A stretch of DNA of 64,000 bases from Anderseniella sp963698275 (GTDB taxonomy: Bacteria; Pseudomonadota; Alphaproteobacteria; Rhizobiales; Aestuariivirgaceae): the NCBI GenBank assembly GCA_963698275.1, contig CAVOQE010000001.1, positions 1-64,000 of the forward strand, given 5' to 3'. Below, in pieces: positions 41,629 to 51,176 of this stretch (position 1 is the stretch's first letter; every line of letters starts with the position of its first letter). The translations under genes were made by a program, and so were the position numbers. A model generated the notes under the pieces. That model searched no databases. It saw only the letters and a list, made by a program, of their open reading frames with translations, and had not been told where the DNA came from.

Positions 41629-42750
41629 ATGCTGTGTCCCCGGCATGAAGGGGACGTTTTCAATTGGCCGCACCTCACGCCTGGTGCCTGCTGGCTCGTC
41701 AAAATTGGCGTGAAAGGATCCCACTTGAACCCCTCTTCGCTTTCAGACCTTGCTACAGTTGCGATCATCCCGCGTGACAGTTTTTCAATGACGTCTCAAG
41801 TCATAGAGCGTGTTATTGATTCCACCAAAGGGCATTTAAAACTCGTGGTGGTGGATAGCTGCATGCCGCAAGATGTTCGTCAGAGTCTTGAGCAAAAAAG
41901 CCGTCTGGCCGGATTCACCCTGCTGCGAGCCAACAGGTATGCCACCCCCAACCAGATGCGCAATGCTGTCCTGACCCACGTCAAAACAAAGTATGTCGTG
42001 TATGTCGATAATGATGTGCTGGTCACAAAAGGCTGGCTTGACGCTCTGGTAAAGTGTGCGGAGGAAACACGCGCATGGATCGTCGGGCCGTTGATATGCG
42101 AGCGTTTACCGGAAGCAACTTACGTACACGGCTATGATGGCGAAATGGAAATACGGAAGCCTGACCAAGCCAGCCGTGTCTATCATGATCTTCATTTTAA
42201 CGCCCATGTTCCATTGGAAGATGTTCGACATTCGCTAAGGCGGCAAGAAACGCAGGTGGCGGAGTTTCATGCCATGCTTGTCGCCATGGAAGCGATCGAA
42301 ACACTGGGTACTTTCGATGAAGAACTCGCCAATATGTATGAAAATGGCGATATTTGTCTTCGGGTACGCGAAGCAGGGCGGCTCGTCATGCTGGAGCCAA
42401 CATCGATTGTGACTTATCTTCCGCCAACGCGGCTTAGTTCGCAGGACCGTTACTTCTTTGAACTGAGATGGGGTGAAGCCTGGACAGAACTGTCAAAAAG
42501 GCGTCTGTCGCAAAAATACGGTGTCACCTTTGATCATCCCGAAGCCAAGTGTCCGCACAATTTCGTGCGCTCCATGCGAATGCTTGGTAAACCGTGGCTG
42601 AAAATGCCAAGAAAGTTTCTGGGCCGGGATCGTCTGAGAAAAATCGAACGCAATTGGCTTGTGCATGTTGATGCAGTTGTGAACCGGATGCGCTATCCAG
42701 AGAACAAGTTTGGCAAGGTTGAACCGATAGAGTTTGAAGTCATCCAGTAG
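41629..42750 (+). CDS. Glycosyltransferase family 2-like protein
   Basis: About 373 residues. The GT-A core is present: VAIIPRDSFSMTSQVIERVI at the beginning, VYVDNDVLVTKGWLDALVKC with the DxD-type metal motif, and later MYENGDICLRVREAGRLVML, the ED-type acceptor motif. The start is uncertain: the frame is open back to 41512, into the divergent sulfotransferase, and the ATG at 41629 is a compromise. Confidence 0.78.
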   Translation: MLCPRHEGDVFNWPHLTPGACWLVKIGVKGSHLNPSSLSDLATVAIIPRDSFSMTSQVIERVIDSTKGHLKLVVVDSCMPQDVRQSLEQKSRLAGFTLLRANRYATPNQMRNAVLTHVKTKYVVYVDNDVLVTKGWLDALVKCAEETRAWIVGPLICERLPEATYVHGYDGEMEIRKPDQASRVYHDLHFNAHVPLEDVRHSLRRQETQVAEFHAMLVAMEAIETLGTFDEELANMYENGDICLRVREAGRLVMLEPTSIVTYLPPTRLSSQDRYFFELRWGEAWTELSKRRLSQKYGVTFDHPEAKCPHNFVRSMRMLGKPWLKMPRKFLGRDRLRKIERNWLVHVDAVVNRMRYPENKFGKVEPIEFEVIQ

Positions 42751-42770
42751 TCGTCAGGTTCGACAGTTCA

Positions 42771-43460
42771 TTAAAATTCATACCCCAACAACTCAATCTC
42801 CTGCGGGTAAACGCTTGCAATGATGTCGCGCATTTCCGGCGTGTAAAGTTCACGATATGGCCGCCGGTCCTTGCGATACTGGCGGTGGGTAAGGGGTATG
42901 GAAAGTTGATCCTTCACCCCGACTTCATTCATGACCTTTTCTAGATCTGCGGCAAGATTTTCGTACTTCCCTATAAAATCCAGCGCAACTTTGCCATGGA
43001 TTGTATATGTCTCGAAATTGCGGATCTTGTCTTTGGGCAGACCGTGAACGTGCTCCGCAAAACTCGTCAGCGTTCGTCCTTGTGAAAACCGATGACTATA
43101 CCAGGACATTTCCCTGTCCCAGGGGTTTCGGTCAAACGCGAATTTGAAATAACTGTTCCAGACCGTCTTGCTCAATCGTTTTTCAACCCGCCAGGCGTTC
43201 ATATGGTCATAGTAGTTAAAGGGAGCCTTGCCATGGCGCAAGAAACGGGAAATCAGATTGGGCCACTCCCGTGAGAATAGCGGTGGCATGTAGCTGTAGT
43301 TCTGCGCGCTTAGTTCTCCAAGACGGTGCTGCTCAGTATGCTTCAGATCCGTCAGGATATCATCGGGACCGCAGACTGCGCTGAGCGCACACTCCGTGCT
43401 GCTGCTTGCTGTCTTTTTCGTCTTGATGAAAATGAATTTGTGCTTGTGGGAGACTATCAT
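42771..43460 (-). CDS. Sulfotransferase family 2-type protein
   Basis: 229 residues. KFIFIKTKKTASSSTECALS is the PAPS 5'-phosphosulfate loop, and FKFAFDRNPWDREMSWYSHR the 3'-phosphate segment. This family sulfates carbohydrates in many organisms. Its neighbour downstream in the same direction is a GT8-like gene. With the gene at 40485 it gives two carbohydrate-type sulfotransferases in the cluster. Confidence 0.82.
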   Translation of the reverse strand: MIVSHKHKFIFIKTKKTASSSTECALSAVCGPDDILTDLKHTEQHRLGELSAQNYSYMPPLFSREWPNLISRFLRHGKAPFNYYDHMNAWRVEKRLSKTVWNSYFKFAFDRNPWDREMSWYSHRFSQGRTLTSFAEHVHGLPKDKIRNFETYTIHGKVALDFIGKYENLAADLEKVMNEVGVKDQLSIPLTHRQYRKDRRPYRELYTPEMRDIIASVYPQEIELLGYEF

Positions 43461-43501
43461 GACTATCTTGTTTGCTGGTGGGGATGAAGGGGCTTGAAGG
43501 C

Positions 43502-44461
43502 CTATAAAATCAAGTGCCGGTGGGTGGCCGCAAACTCCTGAAGGGCCGGGGAGGATTTTCTGTTGTTGTACCTCTCAAGCCGGCCTGACGCGCGCATTTT
43601 GTTGAAAAGACGCACAGCCTTCCAGGTATCAAGAACCTCTGACTTGCTTAAACACCTGTCATGCCAGTTCAGTTGTCTGGTTGCCTGTCTGTAGAAGTTG
43701 ACCTGTTCTTTCCCCAACATATTGCGAACATACGGAACATGCTTCAAAAGACCCATGGACCATGGCTTGAAGGTCCCGGCAAAGTGATACATGGATACCG
43801 GCCAATCAGCCGGTACTGACCCATATAGACAGTTCCACCGTAGGGGCATTCTGGCATACTCTCCGGCCAAAACCGCATTCAGGGCGCATTGATCATTGAA
43901 TGTCAGAACGTCAGGCTTGTCAGTAAACACCCGGACGCAGGCTGCTCCAATTTTCTGATCTGTCCAGGCTTTCAGATCTACAATCAGCAGCCCTGAATTC
44001 AAATACCCTGCATGGTCTTTCAGATGAAGTTTTCTGCGCAAGTCAAACAATTGGCCGGTTGCTATAACTGCCGTGTCATCAACAGCCCCAAGAATTTTGC
44101 CTTGCAAATCTGCATCGAAGAGTTTGTTCACGTCATCAACAAATCGCGTATCCGCATCAACCACAATTACACGATCAACGGTCCGATCAATGAAGTCTTG
44201 CATTTTCAGGTAACCGAACTTCGCCGGCGATTGCCCGCGTCGGGCAGACCAGGGCTGACACCAAGCGGTTTCAACATCGATGAGTTCATAATCCAGCCCG
44301 AGTTCGGACAGCAGCTTCGATGCGCTGTTTCTGGAAAGCGCATCAACATCATGAAGCAATATCGTAACTGCAGGTGGATTTCCGGCACAATGCGATACCA
44401 TTGAAGCAATGGATATACACGCCAGCGGCAAAAATGCGGTGTCCACAGTATAGAGGATCAT
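43502..44461 (-). CDS. Glycosyltransferase family 8-like protein
   Basis: 319 residues. MILYTVDTAFLPLACISIAS opens the GT-A fold, VDRVIVVDADTRFVDDVNKL contains the DxD (DAD) metal motif, and HAGYLNSGLLIVDLKAWTDQ and YHFAGTFKPW are GT8 features. It likely transfers a hexose. It overlaps the next gene upstream by four bases (ATGA), so both are translated together. Confidence 0.83.
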   Translation of the reverse strand: MILYTVDTAFLPLACISIASMVSHCAGNPPAVTILLHDVDALSRNSASKLLSELGLDYELIDVETAWCQPWSARRGQSPAKFGYLKMQDFIDRTVDRVIVVDADTRFVDDVNKLFDADLQGKILGAVDDTAVIATGQLFDLRRKLHLKDHAGYLNSGLLIVDLKAWTDQKIGAACVRVFTDKPDVLTFNDQCALNAVLAGEYARMPLRWNCLYGSVPADWPVSMYHFAGTFKPWSMGLLKHVPYVRNMLGKEQVNFYRQATRQLNWHDRCLSKSEVLDTWKAVRLFNKMRASGRLERYNNRKSSPALQEFAATHRHLIL

Positions 44462-45372
44462 GACGCGTCCCGGTCATTATCTGCAGTAAGCCCTGTGGCT
44501 TTCACATGGCTGAAATCAGGCTCAGAAAGATTGAAATGCCGCATCAACTTGTCGAGCGCGATGGTGTTGCCGTCATTCCAGATGTTTTCCGGTGAAAGCT
44601 TTGGGCCGTTCCAGAAGGGTATGGACGGATAGACACCGTTTGTGCCTGGCACCTGAACGGTCTTTGTGCCTTTGAGCATGGCCATGACCTTCAACCACAG
44701 ATCATCAGATGTCGGGCAGAGTCTTGTATAAAGCTTCGCATCCAAAACCCTCGTATCGAGACTTGCTGCTGGGTAAAGAACGCCGCCTACACCCAGCGGC
44801 AGTGATGACATTGACGGACCATGCTCATTACCGGGAGGCCATTGTATGTATGGCCGGAGACCGCCTTCATCGTCGAACTGAATCAGTCGAGACCTGTTGC
44901 ATATGATATGTTTCGGGTATCTTGATTGTGTTTGAAGCAAACCTTCGAGCCACCCGGCAGGATAGATTTTGTCGTCATCGCAAGTGACAATGGTGTGCTT
45001 CGGGAAGTCGTGAAGTGCGTGAAATATCTTGTTCAGGGATCGCAGGTTGATGTCCGCAAACCTGATGTCCAGTCCGATGTCCTGCAAAGCCACGAGTTTC
45101 CGGGGCAGCTGGATGTTTGTGCACTCCTCCCGGGTCAGATACAGCACAACTCTTGCTGATTGAACGCTCTGGCTGAGCAATGATCTGATGCAGTTGTGCA
45201 GCTTGCCCAGTCGCGCCGGAAAGCTGGTGAGTGATATGACGGTTTTCTCGGCAATGGGTCGCGTGGATACTCCACCATGTTTTTGGTACTGGACCATCAG
45301 CGATGCCAGTGCGGGCCAATAAGATATCTGTTCTATCAAATCGGTTTTGAAAGCTCGGTGTGGACTACGCAT
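44458..45372 (-). CDS. Putative glycosyltransferase (capsular-type)
   Basis: 304 residues. VISLTSFPARLGKLHNCIRS and HTIVTCDDDKIYPAGWLEGL show a GT-A fold with a DDD metal motif. It belongs to a group found in capsule and lipopolysaccharide loci; the donor is unknown. It shares a 4-bp overlap with the GT8-like gene downstream. Confidence 0.75.
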   Translation of the reverse strand: MRSPHRAFKTDLIEQISYWPALASLMVQYQKHGGVSTRPIAEKTVISLTSFPARLGKLHNCIRSLLSQSVQSARVVLYLTREECTNIQLPRKLVALQDIGLDIRFADINLRSLNKIFHALHDFPKHTIVTCDDDKIYPAGWLEGLLQTQSRYPKHIICNRSRLIQFDDEGGLRPYIQWPPGNEHGPSMSSLPLGVGGVLYPAASLDTRVLDAKLYTRLCPTSDDLWLKVMAMLKGTKTVQVPGTNGVYPSIPFWNGPKLSPENIWNDGNTIALDKLMRHFNLSEPDFSHVKATGLTADNDRDAS

Positions 45373-45410
45373 TTGCCGGCCATGAATATTTTGACCGCCG
45401 CCCGCCGGGT

Positions 45411-46118
45411 TTACTGGCTTGTCGCATTGATACGGTTTTCGAGTTCTCTGGATTGTTCTTCCGTCAGCCCTTCTTTGACATGTATCACTTTGGCTCCGTG
45501 GCGGATGGCAGAGTCAATATGAGCAGCATCGCGGACACGCTCAACCTGGCGGTTCAACAGAGCGATTTTGTCGCCGTTCTGGAAGTACAGCCCTTCCCAC
45601 AAAACCCGCTGATTGCGAGGATGAGTGTCAGCGATCGCTTTCAATTCATTGCGTGCCAGGTCAAGCCACCTATCAAAAAATTTTCTGGAGAATTCCGTGT
45701 TTCTGATAAGGACAAATCCTGCATTCGGCAGTTTCCGGGTTTTGTATTTCAGCGCCGCCTCATAGTTTAACGGCAGTACAAACGGGCCAATGTTCCGGCA
45801 GTCCCGCGAGAATATCAAGTCCTTGTCCGGATAGCAGTCTGCAATTGCGCCCAGATGCAGCTTGGGATCGCAAACATATGTATCAGCATCTACCAGAACA
45901 ACCATATCAGTTTTGGTGGCTGCCAGATGCCGGCGCACCATTTCAATTTTGCTCCAGTTGACATGCATGTCCGATAACAATTTCTCCGGATAGTGAAAAA
46001 AACCATAGCCGCGGACAGCGCAAAATTTCTCCCAGGCAACTCGTGAGTGCCGGGCATAATTTTCGATGTCAGATGTGGCCAGCATGATGACCTCGGGGGG
46101 GCTTTTCATCTGTGGCAT
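45411..46118 (-). CDS. Glycosyltransferase with GMA12/MNN10-like fold
   Basis: 235 residues. KTDMVVLVDADTYVCDPKLH carries the DxD motif, and LPNAGFVLIRNTEFSRKFFD is the acceptor-side motif of galactosyltransferase-type (GT34-like) proteins. Family placement is from pattern. It runs in the same direction as its neighbours with a 38-bp gap to the next gene. Confidence 0.7.
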   Translation of the reverse strand: MPQMKSPPEVIMLATSDIENYARHSRVAWEKFCAVRGYGFFHYPEKLLSDMHVNWSKIEMVRRHLAATKTDMVVLVDADTYVCDPKLHLGAIADCYPDKDLIFSRDCRNIGPFVLPLNYEAALKYKTRKLPNAGFVLIRNTEFSRKFFDRWLDLARNELKAIADTHPRNQRVLWEGLYFQNGDKIALLNRQVERVRDAAHIDSAIRHGAKVIHVKEGLTEEQSRELENRINATSQ

Positions 46119-46195
46119 TAAGTGAACTTGTCCCAGGAGCCTGTTGTCTTTGTTCGTTGCTACCCCCGTAGCAAGTCTTGCAAACCACCCTCAGC

Positions 46196-47332
46196 CTATG
46201 TGGCATTTAACCGTCGCAACAGACTACACTGGTCTACGGTGTGCAAAAATTCCTCGGCCAAGGCAACAGAAGAAGAGGAAAAAATCTCATAATTTTCGCA
46301 AATTTCCACAATTGCCGCGGCAAAATCCAGATCCGTGCCTGTGGCAACGCCATTTTCGCTTCTGATGTATTCTTCCAGAGTACAGTTCCTCTGGCACACT
46401 ATCGGTCGGGCATTGGCGATGGCATCACATGCAAGTGACGATCCCCTGTTTGTATATGAACCTGGGTCATAGGGTAACAGCACAATATGACAGTCTTTTA
46501 GAAATCTTGCATGGATGGCAGGGTCTTCAACTTCCATTTTTGCATCCATGCACACATTCATGTTTTCCAAAACCCGCATGATTCGTCCGGCAAGCCTTTT
46601 GTTTTTCACTACAGGTGCATGAATCAGGTACTTGATCGGCGGGGCTGGGCTGTCCCTGGTCAGGGCCCTGTGACATTGAACGATTGAGGCGAGCCGTTCG
46701 TACCCTTTTTCAGACCTAAGGGTTCCCAACACTGCGACACGAACCTCATCCACAGGAGGATCTGCCGGAGTTGGCGGGGCAGAAATCGCAGGAACTTCAA
46801 ACTGGTCAATGCGGCTGGCGTCATGACCAATCTGCGAAAGGACACTCGCAAATGCTCTGGTTTCAGAATAGAGAAATGCTTTTCCAGCCTCGACCAAACC
46901 GGCCAGGTGTTTATGGGCGACCAATGAAACGGTGTTCATCTGCTCAGGCCGCAATATTCTGAAGTGCAGTTCTGGTCTGCTGTTTGCCGGCAACAGGTTG
47001 AGAACGGCAAGCAGGGAAGCAAGGGCCACGTTTGATCCGGTATGAACCACGATCCGGTCAAATGCTGTTACGTCAATTTTCTTGAAGAGTTGTTGAAATT
47101 CGGACTGGTAGTACCCCTTGTCAGATGGTGTGAATTTTCCATCCGCAATGTAGGAATTGCACGATAGACAACGCATGATGGTCGCGCTCCCGACTGTAAT
47201 GTCGAGGGGCAATGTGTCCGGTGCAATGATCAGAACTTCCGACATCACTCGTTGAACCAGGAACATGTTGTTGGTGTAATTGTGCCCACCCATATGTTCA
47301 AAGTCGGGATCGATAATGATGATCCGGTTCAT
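46196..47332 (-). CDS. GT-B glycosyltransferase (family 4-like)
   Basis: 378 residues from MNRIIIIDPDFEHMGGHNYT. AAGGAG precedes the ATG at 47332. VAVLGTLRSEKGYERLASIV and VLLPYDPGSYTNRGSSLACD (the E/S-rich nucleotide-sugar motif region) are typical of GT4-type enzymes. The N-terminal part recalls proteins that assemble glycans. It starts with an ATGA overlap with a small upstream frame. Confidence 0.8.
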   Translation of the reverse strand: MNRIIIIDPDFEHMGGHNYTNNMFLVQRVMSEVLIIAPDTLPLDITVGSATIMRCLSCNSYIADGKFTPSDKGYYQSEFQQLFKKIDVTAFDRIVVHTGSNVALASLLAVLNLLPANSRPELHFRILRPEQMNTVSLVAHKHLAGLVEAGKAFLYSETRAFASVLSQIGHDASRIDQFEVPAISAPPTPADPPVDEVRVAVLGTLRSEKGYERLASIVQCHRALTRDSPAPPIKYLIHAPVVKNKRLAGRIMRVLENMNVCMDAKMEVEDPAIHARFLKDCHIVLLPYDPGSYTNRGSSLACDAIANARPIVCQRNCTLEEYIRSENGVATGTDLDFAAAIVEICENYEIFSSSSVALAEEFLHTVDQCSLLRRLNAT

Positions 47333-47487
47333 CCGTGCTCCTTCAAGGCTCGTTCCTGAAGATGCCCCGGAACTGATTTTCCTGAAAGCATAGGTGCTGT
47401 CAGCAAATGGTCGAAATAGGACATGGCTTCTTTGAGATTGTCCTTCTGTGATACAATTGGCTGACAACTCAGGTTTTGTTCTGCCAT
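47329..47487 (-). CDS. Short ORF coupled to the GT-B gene (52 aa)
   Basis: It reads MAEQNLSCQPIVSQKDNLKE and ends at a TGA that overlaps the ATG of the next gene (ATGA). The frame continues open to 47625, but no ribosome binding site marks any start. It is either a small coupled protein or the 3' remnant of an upstream glycan gene. Confidence 0.4.
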   Translation of the reverse strand: MAEQNLSCQPIVSQKDNLKEAMSYFDHLLTAPMLSGKSVPGHLQERALKEHG

Positions 47488-47741
47488 GGAAATAGTGGTG
47501 CGCGCCAAACCTGGCATGCCAGTTTCCACGAGGCTGCCGAAATTTACCGGTCCGGCCCTGTGATCCGCAACGGAAATCGCGGTGACACGAGTTGGCTTTT
47601 GGAGTGCTTCACGCTTACACTTCACTTCGGACGCTTGACAACTTGTCCGTTGAAACAGTTCAGGCCATGATGAACTCCGGCACGCTGTGCCCGCAAAATG
47701 GACGAGGTCGTGGTCCGATAGCCCAAAAGGGATGCCAGACC

Positions 47742-49703
47742 ATGGATGATATCGTCACGCAGGAACACAACCGGAATTGCGGTCACTCCGCATCGCACAA
47801 ACAGGCCAGCCATCCTCTTGATGCGCTGACGGCTGACGAGATTCTCGCGGTTAGCGCCGCTATCCGTACCCATCCCGACTTTGGCGAAGACGTCTGTTTC
47901 GAGACCATAGAACTGAAGGAACCGCCCAAGTCTGACGTGCGGGCCTTCAAACCCGGTGACCGGCTGAACAGGCAGGCGCGTGCTGCCGTGTTTCGCTCCG
48001 GTGGCATCGGGGTGTGGCGGATGACCGTCTCGATTGACGATGGCTCTGTTGGCGATGTGGAACACTGGCCGGATGCCAGGCCGATGATCCAGCTGGAAGA
48101 ATTCATGGTCATCGAGGAGATGGTCAAGACCCATCCCGACTTCATTGCCGCGTGCGAACGGCGCGGTATTACCGATATGTCACTGGTCTGCGTGGATCCC
48201 TGGTCGGCGGGCAATTTCAATATCCCCGGCGAGGAGGGGCGTCATCTGTGCCACACTTTTGTCTGGGTGCGGGCTCGCGAGTTCGACAATCTCTATGCCC
48301 ACCCGGTAGAGGGCCTGAACGGCGTTGTCGACATCAAGACGGGAGAGGTGATCCGCATTGATGACTATGGCGTAAGCCCAATTCCCACAGCTGAGCACAA
48401 TTATGAAAGCCAGTTCCAGCCCCGCATCCGGGATCACCTCAAGCCGATCAACGTCGCGCAGCCCGACGGCGTGAGTTTCTCGCTGGCCGGCCGGCAGATT
48501 TCATGGCACGACTGGTCGCTGGTGATAGGCTTCAACGCCCGTGAATCCCTGACGCTGCACGACATCCGGTTTGCCGACCGGCCTGTTGTCTACCGTGCTT
48601 CAGTTGCCGAGATGGTTGTACCTTATGGCAGCCCCAGGAACGGTCATTTCAGGAAGAGCGTTTTTGACGTCGGCGAGTACGGTATCGGCAAGCTGGTCAA
48701 TTCACTGGAACTGGGGTGTGACTGCCTAGGTGCAATCCAGTATCTCGATGTTGACCTGAATGACATGCACGGCAACATCTTCCATATTCCCAAAGCGATC
48801 TGCATTCATGAAGAAGACCAGGGGATTTTGTGGAAGCACACGGATTTCCGGACCGAGCGGGTTGAGGTGCGCCGCGCCCGGCGGCTGGTGATTTCGTCAA
48901 TCGCCACCGTCGGCAACTACGAATACGCCATGTACTGGTATTTTTATCTCGACGGCACGATGGAGTTCGAGATGAAGGCAACCGGCGTCCTGAACACTGT
49001 CGCCGGTGAGCCGGGCGTGCCGGACAAGTTCGCCACCGAAGTGGCACCCGGCGTGTTCGGACAGATCCACCAGCATGTGTTCTGCTGCCGCCTCGACATG
49101 GCGGTCGATGGCGATGCCAACTCGGTTGTGGAGTGCAACACCCATGCCGTGCCGGCAGGAGACGACAATCCGTACGGCAACGCGTTCTACCAGCAAGAGA
49201 CCGTGCTCAAGACCGAGAAAGCGGCAGCCCGCAACATCAGTCCGCAACATCAGCGGTTCTGGAAGTTCGTCAATCCAAACAAGACCAACTATATGGGGCA
49301 ACCGGTGGCCTACAAGCTCGAGCCATCACACTGCGTGACACCGTTCATGGCGCCGGATTCACCGTCCGGCAAGCGCGCCGCCTTCACCTACAACCACCTG
49401 TGGGTGACCGATTTCGATCCCGAGGAACGTTATCCCGCCGGTGAGTATATGAACCATTCCGACGGGACGGATGGTTTGCCACGCTTCATCAGTGATGATT
49501 CCAGCGTTGAAAACACCGACATCGTGGCATGGCACACATTCGGCCTGCATCATCAGCCACGCCCGGAGGATTTTCCGGTCCAGTCGTGCATTTCATCCGG
49601 TTTCAAGCTGGTTCCTTCCGGGTTTTTCGACCGCAATCCGTGCCTGGATCTGCCGTCGCAAGCCAACGCGGCGAGCTGCAACGCCAACGCGGTCAAAGAC
49701 TGA
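47742..49703 (+). CDS. Copper-containing primary-amine oxidase
   Basis: 653 residues from the ATG at 47742 with AAGGG upstream; the frame opens earlier without support. IATVGNYEYAMYW contains the tyrosine that becomes the topaquinone cofactor. IHQHVFCCRLD supplies two copper histidines and FGLHHQPRPEDFPV the region of the third. FDVGEYGIGKLVNSLELGCD holds the catalytic aspartate. It oxidises a primary amine to an aldehyde, ammonia and peroxide. No signal peptide is seen, so it is cytoplasmic. It opens the catabolic locus. Confidence 0.9.
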   Translation: MDDIVTQEHNRNCGHSASHKQASHPLDALTADEILAVSAAIRTHPDFGEDVCFETIELKEPPKSDVRAFKPGDRLNRQARAAVFRSGGIGVWRMTVSIDDGSVGDVEHWPDARPMIQLEEFMVIEEMVKTHPDFIAACERRGITDMSLVCVDPWSAGNFNIPGEEGRHLCHTFVWVRAREFDNLYAHPVEGLNGVVDIKTGEVIRIDDYGVSPIPTAEHNYESQFQPRIRDHLKPINVAQPDGVSFSLAGRQISWHDWSLVIGFNARESLTLHDIRFADRPVVYRASVAEMVVPYGSPRNGHFRKSVFDVGEYGIGKLVNSLELGCDCLGAIQYLDVDLNDMHGNIFHIPKAICIHEEDQGILWKHTDFRTERVEVRRARRLVISSIATVGNYEYAMYWYFYLDGTMEFEMKATGVLNTVAGEPGVPDKFATEVAPGVFGQIHQHVFCCRLDMAVDGDANSVVECNTHAVPAGDDNPYGNAFYQQETVLKTEKAAARNISPQHQRFWKFVNPNKTNYMGQPVAYKLEPSHCVTPFMAPDSPSGKRAAFTYNHLWVTDFDPEERYPAGEYMNHSDGTDGLPRFISDDSSVENTDIVAWHTFGLHHQPRPEDFPVQSCISSGFKLVPSGFFDRNPCLDLPSQANAASCNANAVKD

Positions 49704-49867
49704 GGAAGGCGGAGAAACTTTCAGGCGGAGCGCCATTTGACCCAGTGGACAGATTTACCTGCCTGGCGGATAGCCTCTCACCCTGGCCGATGTTCCCACA
49801 TAGGCAGCAAATTGCGGGCCGGCTCATGATATGCAGTGCGCATGCTGCAAAACAACACGGAGGTGCC

Positions 49868-50254
49868 ATGATGATTGTCCGCTCGCTGGAAGACCTGAAA
49901 GCTCAAGGCAGGTATCGTGAAAAACCCGGCGCATGGACCAGTTCACGATATCTGCTGCGTGACGATGGCGTCGGTTTCACCCTGACACAGACGACGGTTG
50001 CCGCTGGGACAAGGCAGTTGATGGAGTACAAGAACCATGTCGAGGCAAACCTGATCATCGACGGCGAGGGGATTGTCACCGATTGCGCGACCGGCCAGAC
50101 ATATGTTCTGGCGCCAGGGGTGATGTACACGCTCGACAGGCATGATCGCCATGAACTTGAAGCCACCACCGATTTGCGCATTGTCTGTGTGTTCACACCG
50201 GCGCTGGTGGGCGAGGAAACCCATGATGCCGACGGTTCATATCCGGTGCTGTAG
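49868..50254 (+). CDS. EctC-like protein (ectoine synthase homologue), solitary
   Basis: 128 residues. The cupin-fold ectoine synthase family is clear: NHVEANLIIDGEGIVTD, PGVMYTLDRHDRHEL and CVFTPALVGEETHDADGSYP. The positions equivalent to the EctC metal ligands (Glu in NHVEA, Tyr in MYTLDRH, His in DRHEL) are kept, as are Trp and Arg near the N-terminus and Cys before VFTP. GGAGG precedes the ATG closely. No ectA, ectB or ectD lies nearby, and it sits between an amine oxidase and a TRAP transporter. It may close, open or modify a ring other than ectoine. Confidence 0.85.
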   Translation: MMIVRSLEDLKAQGRYREKPGAWTSSRYLLRDDGVGFTLTQTTVAAGTRQLMEYKNHVEANLIIDGEGIVTDCATGQTYVLAPGVMYTLDRHDRHELEATTDLRIVCVFTPALVGEETHDADGSYPVL

Positions 50255-50291
50255 CGGGGATGGGACAAATGGAAGGAAAGTGCCGCAAGCC

Positions 50292-50621
50292 ATGGACGGA
50301 CTGATCAAGAAAGCTGAAAGCTACGTCGCTGCTTCAAATGATCATGACATTGCCCGCATCAGGGCGATGCTGGCACCTGCATGTTCCTACCGGTCTGACG
50401 GTGTCGGGCGCCATGACGGGGTCGACGCGATCATGACCATGATGCAGTCGTTCTTTGCCGCCAACCCGGATGTCCACTGGCAGGTGGACAACTACCAGCG
50501 GTTTCCGAGCCATGTGGTGTTCGATTTCGTGATCACATTGGGCGAAAACAGCTCTTCCGGCGTGGAGGAGATTCATTTCGACGAGACCGGCGACATCAGC
50601 CGGATTGTTGTACAGCGGTAA
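50292..50621 (+). CDS. SnoaL/NTF2-like protein
   Basis: 109 residues. The pattern KAESYVAASNDHDIARIRAM followed by a cone-like fold with VDNYQRFPSHVVFDFVITLG is that of the SnoaL-like NTF2 superfamily. Members bind or isomerise small molecules. It follows the EctC-like gene by 37 bp and should be co-transcribed. Substrate unknown. Confidence 0.75.
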   Translation: MDGLIKKAESYVAASNDHDIARIRAMLAPACSYRSDGVGRHDGVDAIMTMMQSFFAANPDVHWQVDNYQRFPSHVVFDFVITLGENSSSGVEEIHFDETGDISRIVVQR

Positions 50622-50658
50622 GTCAGCGGTATCGGCTGCCGTCGGTGCGAAACCTGTT

Positions 50659-50949
50659 TCAGCAGACGGTGACGCCGCATTCGCGAATGTCAAACTTGTT
50701 GGTACCACGCAATGAGCGCACATCATAAGCCTGTCCGTTTACGCAATGCGCACGCGCTTCAACGCTGGTGATCGCGCCAAGTTCCTGCACCTTGACGTTG
50801 GTCAGGTAGTTCAGGTTGCATTGCTTTTCGGCCAGCAACTGACCTTGCAAGGCGAGTTGCCAGGCAGGGATGTCTTCAGCCAAGAGCGGCTGGCTTGCTG
50901 CCGCAATCGCAAATGCAAGTAGTGCAGCGGTGGTGATCAATTGTTTCAT
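50659..50949 (-). CDS. Small secreted protein (96 aa)
   Basis: It begins MKQLITTAALLAFAIAAASQ with cleavage likely after LLA. The mature part has four cysteines (KQCNLNYL, AHCVNGQA, RECGVTVC) that may pair. AAGGA lies seven bases before the ATG. It is convergent with the SnoaL gene. Function unknown; periplasmic location inferred. Confidence 0.7.
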   Translation of the reverse strand: MKQLITTAALLAFAIAAASQPLLAEDIPAWQLALQGQLLAEKQCNLNYLTNVKVQELGAITSVEARAHCVNGQAYDVRSLRGTNKFDIRECGVTVC

Positions 50950-51176
50950 GAACGATCCTTTTTTGCTTTACTGCACTTTATGCACTGGCCGGCAGGCCTG
51001 ATCATTGATGTCGATCAACCTCGCAAGGATGAAACCCGGTGTAGATTCAATCGCCCAAAAAGGGTAATTGGTATTGATCGACGCGTGCTGAATGTACGTC
51101 GGCGGGAATACCTTGAAAACCGCGTTTCAGGTTTCTCAGGTGAAAAAAGTTATTAAACCGAGTGGAGGAAGTACCC

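Noticed and set aside
47592..47741. Longer N-terminus of the amine oxidase
   Set aside because: The extra residues have no family match and overlap the divergent glycan ORF. The ATG at 47742 has AAGGG upstream.
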